64,000 bases of DNA from positions 248,001 through 312,000 of the forward strand of contig CALSPF010000001.1 in NCBI GenBank assembly GCA_943788165.1. Direction: 5' to 3'. This document shows positions 1 through 7,601 of the stretch, one piece after another. The DNA is from an uncultured Flavobacteriaceae bacterium (GTDB taxonomy: Bacteria; Bacteroidota; Bacteroidia; Flavobacteriales; Flavobacteriaceae). The notes beneath the pieces are model-generated. The model was not told the origin of the DNA. It made no database searches and was given only the letters and a program-made list of their open reading frames with translations. Position 1 is the stretch's first letter. Each line of letters starts with the position of its first letter. The position numbers and the translations under genes are program-made.

Positions 1-585
1 TTAATTACAGTTGGAATAGGAGTAATGGATTACAAAGGATTAAAGGCCATTCCTTACATGCCAAGAGCTGAAGTCTTTATTTTAATTGTCGTGTTAGTTT
101 TATCGTCTGTTTGGAACCTGGTTTATGCCGTGGGGATTGGTCTTGTGATTGCCTCGCTAATGTTCATGAAGAAGATTGGAGACAATGCTGCAGAGAGCTT
201 TAATGTGCAGCCGCTTGAGAAGGAAGGCGCCTGGAAGGATGAAAAGAGAATTAAGAAGGGAGACAAGGTTTTTCTGAAGCATTTAGATGGACCTCTGTTT
301 TTTGGTTCTACCTCGAAGTTTACTGAAGTGGCCAAGCAAATACCGAAGGACACTGAAAAGGTTGTTGTTCGAATGGATCGAGTTCCCTATATCGATCAGT
401 CTGGACTCTACGCTTTAGAATCTGTTATCCTCGGTTTTATTCAAGACGATATAGAGGTAGAAATTGTAGGCCTTCAGAAGCAGCCTCAATACATGATGGA
501 GCGGATTGACATTATCCCTGACCTTATTCCAAGACATAACCTATTCAAATCAATCGAAGACTACATCTACACAAAAGACGATTAA
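1..585 (+). CDS. SulP-family anion transporter, C-terminal part (runs in from left edge)
   Basis: The reading frame is open from the first base, so the gene begins outside the window. The visible part holds the last membrane helices (hydrophobic stretches over about residues 25-55 of the visible protein, ending in LMFMKKIGD) and a cytoplasmic STAS domain from about residue 85 to the end (FLKHLDGPLFFGST, then VRMDRVPYIDQSGLYALE, the typical beta-strand and D-x-S-G turn). SulP proteins move sulfate, bicarbonate or other anions across the inner membrane, and the STAS domain regulates them. Substrate cannot be read from this fragment. Stop is TAA at 583-585. Family assignment is firm; the exact anion is unknown. 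Confidence 0.88.
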   Translation, partial: LITVGIGVMDYKGLKAIPYMPRAEVFILIVVLVLSSVWNLVYAVGIGLVIASLMFMKKIGDNAAESFNVQPLEKEGAWKDEKRIKKGDKVFLKHLDGPLFFGSTSKFTEVAKQIPKDTEKVVVRMDRVPYIDQSGLYALESVILGFIQDDIEVEIVGLQKQPQYMMERIDIIPDLIPRHNLFKSIEDYIYTKDD

Positions 586-619
586 ATATTAGCTGGCTAA
601 GTTAGATTTATCCCTCTTG

Positions 620-659
620 GAAAAAAGCTTACATTCGATCTGTCTATCGAGGAATGTAA
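620..659 (-). terminator. Hairpin, likely terminator for the minus-strand GH15 remnant
   Basis: Arms 629-635 (TTACATT) and 653-659 (AATGTAA) pair, extended by CGAT (636-639) with ATCG (646-649) and a 3-nt bulge. Read on the minus strand the stem is followed by AGC and a run of six T (plus-strand A 621-626), as in an intrinsic terminator. The plus-strand side has no T run, so it fits the leftward gene better than the SulP gene. Confidence 0.45.
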
Positions 660-679
660 CAAAAATTCAACTCCTCCAC

Positions 680-769
680 TTAAAGTGGTTTTGATTTATT
701 CAAATTCATTGCCGTTTCAATCAGCGCTAAATGTGAGTAGGCTTGTGGGAAATTTCCGAGGAGTTCTTT
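680..769 (-). pseudogene. Remnant of the C-terminus of a GH15-family glycosidase
   Basis: Read on the minus strand, about 29 codons end at a TAA (complement of 680-682) and contain LLGNFPQAYSHLALIE. This is the hallmark C-terminal block of glycoside hydrolase family 15 proteins (glucoamylase or trehalase type), where a (L)GNFPQA(F/Y)SH motif closes the (alpha/alpha)6 barrel. Nothing GH15-like is found beyond about 770, so only the last 5% of the protein survives. It abuts an SDR remnant on the opposite strand, so the rest was lost in a deletion or rearrangement. Motif recognition is good; the rearrangement is inferred. Confidence 0.55.
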
Positions 770-780
770 TATATTTCTCA

Positions 781-1329
781 ATCGTTGCCTTAGTTAATGT
801 TACAAGACCAACAATTTCTTTTATGTATTCATAAAACAACACAGGGTCTCTTGTTGCACGTAAATTTTTGCATGAAATGGAAACTGATTTTTGGCACAAA
901 GTAATGGACGTTAACCTAACTTCCATGTTATTAGTGACAAGAGCTGCTTCACAACACCTTATAAAAAATTAGTACAGTAGTATTGTTAATTTAGCTTCAC
1001 TTGCTGGCCGTAAGGGATGGCATCCTGGTTCACTGGTGTATTCTACTAGCAAGGGAGCAGTTCTAACTTTTACAAGAGCCCTGGCATCTGAATTAGGACC
1101 AGAAGGGGTGAAAGTAAATGCAGTAGCTCCAGGTCTAATCTTAGGTACGGCATTTCATAATACGCACACAACCAAAGAGTCTGCCGCTGCAACAACAGCA
1201 GGTATTCCAATTGGGAGAGCAGGAAACGCAGACGATGTAGCTAGAGCGGTGATCTATCTTGCTTCCGAATATGATGGATTCATTACTGGAGCTACCCTAG
1301 ATATTAATGGTGGTGTCTATAATATGTAA
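781..1329 (+). pseudogene. Short-chain dehydrogenase/reductase (SDR), degraded, two in-frame stops
   Basis: In frame 1 the sequence reads as an SDR: LVNVTRPTISF (equivalent of the NNAG region), WHKVMDVNLTSMLLVTRAA, SIVNLASLAG (catalytic Ser strand), YSTSKGA (catalytic Tyr and Lys) and a C-terminal DINGGVYNM. The frame is broken by TAA at 832-834 and TAG at 970-972, and the nucleotide-binding N-terminus (TGxxxGxG) is missing. The longest intact piece starts at ATG 1036. Family members oxidise or reduce sugars, alcohols or acyl groups with NAD(P). This one should be inactive unless the stops are sequencing errors, because the Rossmann N-terminus is also gone. Confidence 0.8.
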
Positions 1330-1464
1330 ACTGTTTTATGAGTTGATCAAATAAATAAGAGGTAATTCTTCGACATTGTATTTGATTTAATGCTTTTAAA
1401 GGACTCTTTTTTAGCCCTTAATGATGGAATAAAAATAAAGTGTACAGTCTTTCACTAATTTTTA

Positions 1465-1492
1465 TTGTAAATCATATTTTTTTATATCTTTA
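1465..1492 (+). promoter_or_regulatory. Candidate Bacteroidota promoter for the exbB operon
   Basis: TTG at 1465-1467, 17-nt spacer, then TATCTTTA at 1485-1492, close to the Bacteroidota consensus (TTTG / 17-23 nt / TAnnTTTG). It lies 34 nt before the ATG at 1527 in an otherwise empty AT-rich gap (1330-1526). Confidence 0.45.
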
Positions 1493-1526
1493 AAGCTTTA
1501 ACAATTAAGAACAAAAATTCATCAAA

Positions 1527-2298
1527 ATGAAAAAACTATTCGTTTCCCTTGTAATGAGCATGTTCATGGCAACATCAGCCGTTAATGCCAATACAGTTAA
1601 TCTAAACAATCTTACCGTTTCAATGATTGTTCAAGAAGACGAGCAAGCTGATGTAGCTGCAGAAGCTTCTTTCACACAAGAATTGAAAACACGTTTTATC
1701 GAAGGAGGCCCAGGATTTATGGGAATCGTTTTAATTTGTTTGATCCTTGGTTTAGCGATTGCTATTGAAAGAATTATCTTTTTAAACCTTGCTTCAACAA
1801 ACACAAAAAAATTAACAGATGGTGTTGAAGAAGCATTATCTAGTGGTGGAGTAGAAGCCGCAAAAGAAGTATGTCGAAATACTAAAGGACCCGTTGCCTC
1901 AATTTTCTATCAAGGACTTGATCGTGTAGATGAAGGCGTTGAAAGTGCAGAAAAGGCAGTAGTTGCTTACGGTGGTGTTCAAATGGGACAATTAGAGAAA
2001 AACGTTTCTTGGATTTCTTTATTTATTGCCTTGGCACCAATGCTTGGTTTCATGGGAACAGTAATTGGAATGATTCAAGCATTTGATAAAATTGAAGCAG
2101 CAGGAGACATGCAACCATCATTAGTTGCAGGGGGGATTAAAGTTGCCCTTCTGACTACCGTTTTCGGTCTTGATTGTAGCCATCATCCTTCAAGTTTTTT
2201 ACAACTACATCGTTGCCAAAATCGATGGTATTGTCAACGACATGGAAGATGCTTCCATCACACTTGAGTTGACATCCTTGTGGTCGCTCAAGAAGTAA
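1527..2298 (+). CDS. exbB: ExbB/TolQ/MotA-type proton channel protein, frame interrupted near 2172
   Basis: An ExbB-like inner-membrane subunit that, with ExbD, uses the proton gradient to energise outer-membrane transport or related envelope work. There is a signal-like N-terminal extension (residues 1-22), TM1 at about 64-84, TM2 at about 162-184 with the conserved GFMGTVIGMI, and TM3 after VALLTTVFGL. In the raw frame, translation goes out of register at residue 216 and stops at 2267. Skipping G2172 restores IVAIILQVFYNY and KIDGIVNDMEDASITL, the expected third helix and tail, ending at TAA 2296-2298. A further +2/+1 wobble (about 2266 and 2283) would give LVDILVSLKK as the tail. Upstream of two exbD genes, as usual in flavobacteria. 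Confidence 0.8.
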
Positions 2299-2316
2299 GA
2301 ACCTTCCATTTAAACA

Positions 2317-2782
2317 ATGGAAATTATGAAGTTTCAGAATATAGTCAAAATAGTCAGTCGCCGGTATCTTTGGCGTTCTAGGCGTAGCCTTTTTCCTTCT
2401 TAGGATCATGAGTACTGGAGATGAAGAAATAAAAATGGCTGCGTCTATGGGAGACTATGGAACTGTATCGCCATTAATTAGCATTGCCCAAATAATCCTT
2501 ATTATAGCTATTGCAGCTACCGTTATCTTTTCTTTAATCACATTATTTGGTGACAAAGAAAAGCTAAAAAAAGCCGTTATTTCTATTGGTTTCTTGGTAG
2601 TAGTAGTAGGACTTGCATTTGCTTTGTCTAGCGGTGAAGAAACTGCCTTAAAAGACGGTGAAGTACTTTCTGCTTCTGGTGCTCGTTGGGTAGAAACAGG
2701 AATTCGTGTATTCTATTACCTAGCTGCTATTGCAGTAGGTGCTATGGTATATGCAGGAGTTAAACGTTTAATTAATAGTTAA
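2317..2782 (+). CDS. Small three-helix membrane protein of the exbBD operon, frame interrupted near 2359
   Basis: The intact downstream part starts at ATG 2408 (124 aa). Upstream, the frame from ATG 2317 or 2326 reads MKFQNIVKIVS. If one base near C2359 is dropped it joins smoothly to AGIFGVLGVAFFLLRI, a missing first membrane helix, and then to MSTGDEEIKMAAS. The full protein would then have about 152-155 residues and three helices: near the N-terminus, about residues 55-80, and a last one ending in AGVKRLINS. Flavobacterial exbB-exbD operons usually carry such a conserved hypothetical protein at this place; its function is unknown. It ends 3 nt before the first exbD. Confidence 0.65.
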
Positions 2783-2785
2783 GAT

Positions 2786-3409
2786 ATGGCAAAAAGAGCT
2801 GCACCTGAAGTAAATGCAGGGTCGATGGCAGACATCGCTTTCTTGCTATTGATTTTCTTCTTAGTTACCACTACGATCGAAACCGATTCTGGAATCAACC
2901 GTAAGTTACCTCCAACCGATGAGGTTGTTGATCCCCCTGTCATTAAACAACGTAATATTTTTACGGTGGTTGTGAACAAGGATAACCGTTTGTTGGTTGA
3001 AGAAGAGTTGATGGATATTAGCGAAGTTCGCGAAGCGGCGATTGCCTTTCTAGACAATGGTGGTGGTCAAGGTGAAGAAGCCTGTGATTACTGTAAAGGA
3101 AAAAGAGATACTAGTTCGTCGGATAATCCGGAAAAAGCAATTATCTCATTAAAGAACGATAGAGAAACATCTTACAAGGTGTATATCGCCGTTCAAAATG
3201 AGTTAGTAGCTGCATACAACGACCTTCGTGATCGTGAGTTTGCTCTCCTAAATCCAATGGCTGGAATAACCTATACAGAAGCCCAAAAACGTTACAGTGA
3301 TCCACGTACAACAGCTAACGAAAAAGCTAAACTCAAGCCCAAGTTAGACGAAGTGAAGAACATGTATCCGCAAAAGCTCTCTGAAGCCGAGCCGAGTAAA
3401 ACCAATTAA
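2786..3409 (+). CDS. exbD: Biopolymer transporter ExbD, with periplasmic CxxC insert
   Basis: 207 aa. A short cytoplasmic N-terminus, then the single ExbD helix (residues 17-33) preceded by the essential proton-relay aspartate D16 (SMADIAFLLLIFFLVTTTI). The periplasmic domain is longer than classical ExbD (about 140 aa) and contains CDYC at residues 100-103 followed by a charged helical tail rich in K, E and R. It works with the ExbB protein as the proton-driven motor that energises outer-membrane receptors. It sits 3 nt after the small membrane protein and 11 nt before a second exbD, so these are one transcript. Identity is firm; the role of the cysteine pair is unknown. Confidence 0.93.
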   Translation: MAKRAAPEVNAGSMADIAFLLLIFFLVTTTIETDSGINRKLPPTDEVVDPPVIKQRNIFTVVVNKDNRLLVEEELMDISEVREAAIAFLDNGGGQGEEACDYCKGKRDTSSSDNPEKAIISLKNDRETSYKVYIAVQNELVAAYNDLRDREFALLNPMAGITYTEAQKRYSDPRTTANEKAKLKPKLDEVKNMYPQKLSEAEPSKTN

Positions 3410-3420
3410 AAACACAACGT

Positions 3421-3903
3421 ATGTCAAAATTTAAAAAGAAAAAAGGAGGCGAATTGCCCGCTATTTCAACGGCTTCCCTTCCGGATATCGTTTTCATGCT
3501 TTTGTTTTTCTTTATGGTAGCGACCGTTATGCGGGACAGTACCCTAATGGTTCAAAACGCTCTCCCAGCTGCCGATCAAATCCAGAAATTGGACAAGAAG
3601 GACCGGGTGATGTATATCTATGCTGGGAAACCTTCGGGTAGATATTCAGATAAGTATGGATCTCAAGCGCGTATTCAGTTAAACGACAAGTTTGCTGATG
3701 TGGGCGATGTTGCTGCTTTTGTTCTGGCAGAACGCGCTTCCAAGCGTCAAGAATTACAAAATGTGCTTACCACTGCTTTAAAAGTAGATGGAGATACTAA
3801 TATGGGATTGATTACTGATATTAAGCAGGAATTACGTAAAGTAAATGCCTTAAAAATTAACTACACAACTCGTTTAGGAGATTACACACAGAATATCAAC
3901 TAA
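3421..3903 (+). CDS. exbD: Second biopolymer transporter ExbD
   Basis: 160 aa. A basic N-terminus (KFKKKKGG), then D22 and one membrane helix at 23-38 (LPDIVFMLLFFFMVATVM), followed by a periplasmic domain without cysteines. The D-x-x-F-M-L-L-F-F pattern is diagnostic for ExbD/TolR. Together with the preceding ExbD it may form a heterodimer in the ExbB pentamer pore, as inferred for flavobacteria that carry two adjacent exbD genes. Last gene of the operon; a strong hairpin-plus-T-run terminator begins 20 nt after the stop. Confidence 0.93.
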   Translation: MSKFKKKKGGELPAISTASLPDIVFMLLFFFMVATVMRDSTLMVQNALPAADQIQKLDKKDRVMYIYAGKPSGRYSDKYGSQARIQLNDKFADVGDVAAFVLAERASKRQELQNVLTTALKVDGDTNMGLITDIKQELRKVNALKINYTTRLGDYTQNIN

Positions 3904-3920
3904 TCTTTTCATTGAAAGAT

Positions 3921-3950
3921 AAAAAGCACCCACTAGGGTGCTTTTTTTTT
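3921..3950 (+). terminator. Intrinsic terminator of the exbB-exbD operon
   Basis: Perfect stem GCACCC (3926-3931) / GGGTGC (3936-3941), 4-nt loop, followed by nine T (3942-3950) and preceded by A5, so the stem can extend by A-T pairs. A textbook rho-independent terminator. Confidence 0.88.
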
Positions 3951-3983
3951 ACCCTTACTCTTTCAAAATTGTACCTTTACAAC

Positions 3984-4649
3984 ATGAAAGCATTTTTCTT
4001 CCTTTTTTATTTCTTTTTTATTGGCCTTTTATTGGGGCAAGAAAAGGATAGTCTGTCATATAATGAAGATCAATTTTACATAGATGTTAATTTTATTATT
4101 CAAGCAAACGATATAAATTCCTTCCAAGAAAATGGTTTTTCACGGAGTATTCATGCTGGATTTTTACGTGACTTTTCATTCACCAAGAAAGGTGATAAGG
4201 CAATTGCAATTGGATTGGGATACGGCTTTGAACGCTTGGTAAATAATTTAAATGTTCAGAAAAATGAAAATGAGTTTAGTTATTCTTTTCCATCTAATGG
4301 GGTTTCTCTTCGCAACACATTTTCTTTTCATCAACTACAATTACCTATTGAGCTAAGATGGCGAACATCTACTATCGATAATTATCGTTTCTGGCGTATT
4401 TATTTGGGCTATCGATTGAGTTATCAGTTCTTACCGACCTACAAGCCCTTTTTTGGACGATCATTTAAAATAGACGATCAAATTGAGGAATGGCAGCATT
4501 CGCTGTCTCTTTCGTTTGGTTTTAATACGTGGAATTTGCATTTTTCTTATGGACTAACCCCTTCCTTATCCAGTGCTGTTCAAACCCAGGAAGGAATTCG
4601 CCCTAATATTTATCCAGTTCAAGTTGGCTTGATTTTTTATCTTCTATAA
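3984..4649 (+). CDS. Outer-membrane beta-barrel (porin-like/PorT-like) protein
   Basis: 221 aa from ATG 3984. An upstream in-frame start at 3912 would place the terminator inside the gene and is rejected. The start gives a clean signal peptide (MKAFFFLFYFFFIGLLLGQ). The rest alternates hydrophobic and polar residues with many aromatics (GLGYGFERLV, YLGYRLSYQF, SLSFGFNTW, VGLIFYLL), as in small 8-10-strand barrels. The C-terminal aromatic/hydrophobic strand fits insertion by BAM. It lies between exbD and rpoN, a conserved flavobacterial order. A -7-like box TACCTTTA (3972-3979) sits 4 nt before the ATG. Its stop overlaps the rpoN stop by 6 nt. Fold confident; function unknown. Confidence 0.75.
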   Translation: MKAFFFLFYFFFIGLLLGQEKDSLSYNEDQFYIDVNFIIQANDINSFQENGFSRSIHAGFLRDFSFTKKGDKAIAIGLGYGFERLVNNLNVQKNENEFSYSFPSNGVSLRNTFSFHQLQLPIELRWRTSTIDNYRFWRIYLGYRLSYQFLPTYKPFFGRSFKIDDQIEEWQHSLSLSFGFNTWNLHFSYGLTPSLSSAVQTQEGIRPNIYPVQVGLIFYLL

Positions 4650-6089
4650 CTCTTTTCGGAGTCGTGCAACGGGGAAGTGCATCTGCTCCCTGTACTTGGC
4701 TACCGTTCTTCGTGCAACTTTATAGCCTTTGTCGAGTAATTCTTTCGACAAAGCATTGTCTGCTAAAGGTTTCTTCTTGTCTTCTTGCTCGATAAGGGTT
4801 CGTAAGATTTTCTTTATTTCTATGGTGGATACTTCTTCGCCTTCGGAATTTGTCAACGACTCAGAGAAAAAAGTTTTCAGTAGTTTAGTTCCATAAGGGG
4901 TGTCAATATACTTACTGTTTGCAACACGTGATATGGTGGAAATATCCATCTGAATGGTTTCAGCAATATCTTTTAAGATCATTGGTTTTAACATGCGCTC
5001 GTCTCCAGTAAGGAAATACTCATACTGATGTTTTACAATGGCGTTTATGGTGAGTTGAAGGGTTTGATGGCGTTGCTGAATGGCATCGATAAACCATTGG
5101 GCAGCATCTAGTTTTTGCTTAATAAACTGAACGGCTTCTTTTTGTGATTTAGATTTGGTCGAAGCTTCTTTATAGCCCTTCATCATCTCTTGGTAAGAGG
5201 AAGAAACATGTAGTTCAGGTGCGTTTCTTCGGTTAATGACTACATTGATTTCTCCGTTGTCAATGGTGAGCAGAAAATCTGGGACAATATGGGTATTTTG
5301 AAACACTCCAGACATTGTCCCCCCAGGCTTGGGGTTGAGTTTTTCGATTTCGTCTAGGCCCTGTTTGAGTAAGTTTTCATCAACATCAAATTTGTCTTGC
5401 ATTTTAGTGTAATGCTTTTTTGAGAAAAGCTCAAACGCTTCATTAACAATCTTCGTTGCCATGATGATGGGTACACTCAACTCTTTTCGTTCCAATTGTA
5501 GCGATAGACATTCTTGTAAATCTCGAGCACTTACTCCCGGTGGATCAATTCCTTGTACTTTTTCCAATACATCTTCAATTTCACTTGCATCCACAATTAG
5601 ACTTTGTGTAAAGGCCAAATCATCCATTAAGTCTTCAATAGATCTCCGTAGATATCCGCTCTCGTCAATACTTCCAACAATAAAGTCGGCAATCATCTCT
5701 TCTTTTTCAGATAGAATTAATGATCCAATTTGAGTTGTAAGCATTTCATGAAAACTGATTCCACCCGAAATAGGTGTACTCTTTTCTTCATCATCCGAAC
5801 TGTAGTTATTGGCATTTAAACGATAAGAGGGAATTTCATCGTCACTCAAGTAGGCTTCGATATCAATGTCTTGGGTGTCGATAACCTCTGCATTTTCCTC
5901 AAATTCGTTTTCATACGAATCTTCCTGAGCAACCTCTTCTTTTCCTGTTTCAAGAGCAGGATTTTCTTCAAGTTCGTTTTGCAAACGTTGTTCAAAGTCA
6001 AGTGTAGGTAGTTGAATCAACTTCATTAACTGAATCTGCTGAGGAGACAGTTTTTGAGAAAGTTTGAGTTGAAGTTGTTGTTTTAGCAT
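4644..6089 (-). CDS. rpoN: RNA polymerase sigma-54 factor RpoN
   Basis: 481 aa, normal for the family. The N-terminal activator-interacting region is LKQQLQLKLSQKLSPQQIQL (residues 2-21, Gln/Leu rich), followed by an acidic linker (about 40-90), the core-binding region, the helix-turn-helix (about 355-400, SRVANSKYIDTPYGTKLL) and the RpoN box ARRTVAKYRE at 459-468, which binds the -24 promoter element. It directs polymerase to -24/-12 promoters and needs AAA+ activators, none of which are in this window. A -7-like TATATTTA lies about 17 nt before the ATG. Convergent with the barrel protein; stops overlap. Confidence 0.96.
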   Translation of the reverse strand: MLKQQLQLKLSQKLSPQQIQLMKLIQLPTLDFEQRLQNELEENPALETGKEEVAQEDSYENEFEENAEVIDTQDIDIEAYLSDDEIPSYRLNANNYSSDDEEKSTPISGGISFHEMLTTQIGSLILSEKEEMIADFIVGSIDESGYLRRSIEDLMDDLAFTQSLIVDASEIEDVLEKVQGIDPPGVSARDLQECLSLQLERKELSVPIIMATKIVNEAFELFSKKHYTKMQDKFDVDENLLKQGLDEIEKLNPKPGGTMSGVFQNTHIVPDFLLTIDNGEINVVINRRNAPELHVSSSYQEMMKGYKEASTKSKSQKEAVQFIKQKLDAAQWFIDAIQQRHQTLQLTINAIVKHQYEYFLTGDERMLKPMILKDIAETIQMDISTISRVANSKYIDTPYGTKLLKTFFSESLTNSEGEEVSTIEIKKILRTLIEQEDKKKPLADNALSKELLDKGYKVARRTVAKYREQMHFPVARLRKEL

Positions 6090-6133
6090 AATTGGGAAGT
6101 CTTATCTAAATATAAGTAAAACTTCTTAGATAG

Positions 6134-7564
6134 TTAGAAAGAAGCATTCTGTGGGGTGCGCGGAAAAGGAATCACATCACGTATATTTCCCATTCCAGTA
6201 GCAAAAAGCACAAGTCGTTCAAAGCCTAAACCAAAGCCGCTGTGTGGTGCCGATCCAAACTTGCGTAGGTCTAGGTACCACCATAATTCTTCTTCTTCAA
6301 TTCCCATGGCTTTAATTCTCTCTTGCAATACATCTAAACGTTCTTCTCTTTGCGAACCTCCAACCATTTCGCCAATTCCAGGGAACAAAATGTCCATGGC
6401 ACGAACTGTTTTTCCATCATCATTCATGCGCATGTAAAAGGCTTTTATTTTGGCGGGGTAATCAAATAAAATCACTGGAGTTTTAAAGTGTTTTTCAACC
6501 AAATAGCGTTCGTGTTCACTTTGTAAATCTGCCCCCCATTCTTCAATGATGTACTTGAATTTTTTCTTTTTATTGGGCTTGCTGTTTCTTAAAATATCAA
6601 TGGCTTCAGTATAGTTAACACGCTTAAAGTCATTGTCAACAATAAACTGAATTTTCTCCAATAATCCCATTTCTGATCGTTCCAATTTGGGTTTGCTGTT
6701 TTCTTCTTGTGCATAGCGTTCATCCAGGAAGGCAAGATCTTCTTGGCAATTATCAAGCGCGTAGCTCAAAACACTTTTGATAAATTTTTCCGCCAAATCC
6801 ATATTGTCATTTAGATCAAAAAAGGCCATTTCTGGTTCAATCATCCAAAATTCAGCAAGGTGTCTGGTGGTGTTAGAGTTTTCAGCACGAAAAGTAGGTC
6901 CAAAGGTATAGACCTCTCCAAGTCCCATGGCATAGGTTTCTGCTTCTAACTGGCCAGAAACAGTCAAGTGGGTCTCTTTTCCAAAAAAGTCTTGTGTAAC
7001 GTCTACATTTCCGTTTTCGTCCAAAGGTGGGTTTTTGGCATCCAAGGCACTCACGCGAAACATTTCTCCGGCGCCTTCAGCATCACTTCCTGTAATAATG
7101 GGGGTGTTGACATAATGGAATCCTTCTTCTCGAAAGAATTTATGTACTCCAAAAGACAAGGCTGCACGTACACGCATTACTGCACTAAAGGTTGCAGTTC
7201 GAACACGTAAATGAGCTTTCTCGCGAAGAAACTCAAAGCTGTGTTTTTTGGGCTGTATTGGATAACTTTCAGGGTCAGCAGTACCGTGAATCAAAAGGTC
7301 TTCTACTTGAATTTCTGCCGCTTGTCCTTTTCCTTGACTTTTGACATATCGTCCAGTTATCTTAAGCGCTGCTCCGGTCGAAACGTCTTTGAGCAAGGCT
7401 TCGTCAAAATCTTCAAATTCAACTACACATTGCAAATTTCCCAAAGTTGACCCATCATTTAATGCAATGAATCGATTGGCACGAAAAGTTCTTACCCATC
7501 CTTGTACGGTTAACTGTTGACCTTCGGGAGCGGTCTTGAGTAGTGCTTTTATTTTTACTGACAT
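6134..7564 (-). CDS. asnS: Asparaginyl-tRNA synthetase
   Basis: About 476 aa from the ATG at 7564 (MSVKIKALL). A start 18 nt further upstream adds six residues and is less likely. N-terminal OB-fold anticodon-binding domain (VQGWVRTFRANRFIALNDGS), then a class II synthetase core with motif 2 (FRAENSNTTRHLAEFWMIEPE) and motif 3 (GFGLGFERLV), which bind ATP and Asn. It charges tRNA-Asn with asparagine. A perfect TATATTTG box (complement of 7580-7587) lies 15 nt before the start. Downstream of rpoN by 44 nt in the opposite sense of transcription order (asnS first, then rpoN). Confidence 0.96.
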   Translation of the reverse strand: MSVKIKALLKTAPEGQQLTVQGWVRTFRANRFIALNDGSTLGNLQCVVEFEDFDEALLKDVSTGAALKITGRYVKSQGKGQAAEIQVEDLLIHGTADPESYPIQPKKHSFEFLREKAHLRVRTATFSAVMRVRAALSFGVHKFFREEGFHYVNTPIITGSDAEGAGEMFRVSALDAKNPPLDENGNVDVTQDFFGKETHLTVSGQLEAETYAMGLGEVYTFGPTFRAENSNTTRHLAEFWMIEPEMAFFDLNDNMDLAEKFIKSVLSYALDNCQEDLAFLDERYAQEENSKPKLERSEMGLLEKIQFIVDNDFKRVNYTEAIDILRNSKPNKKKKFKYIIEEWGADLQSEHERYLVEKHFKTPVILFDYPAKIKAFYMRMNDDGKTVRAMDILFPGIGEMVGGSQREERLDVLQERIKAMGIEEEELWWYLDLRKFGSAPHSGFGLGFERLVLFATGMGNIRDVIPFPRTPQNASF

Positions 7565-7579
7565 GATGAAAATTTGATG

Positions 7580-7587
7580 CAAATATA
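7580..7587 (-). promoter_or_regulatory. -7 promoter box for asnS
   Basis: The minus strand reads TATATTTG, an exact match to the Bacteroidota -7 consensus TAnnTTTG, ending 15 nt before the asnS ATG. No clear -33 TTTG is visible. Confidence 0.45.
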
Positions 7588-7601
7588 CGCTATCCGCTTA
7601 A

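Noticed and set aside
717-926. Minus-strand open frame of 69 codons starting with MEVRLTSITLC
   Set aside because: It is the mirror of the SDR remnant, and the upstream GH15 piece uses a different frame. No coding signal of its own.
3912-3983. Possible longer N-terminus of the barrel protein
   Set aside because: It would span the GCACCC/GGGTGC terminator and adds residues without signal-peptide character. The ATG at 3984 gives a clean signal peptide.
6968-7450. Plus-strand frames opposite asnS
   Set aside because: Shadows of asnS with no recognisable domain; the same applies to most long antisense frames over leuS, tyrS and acn.
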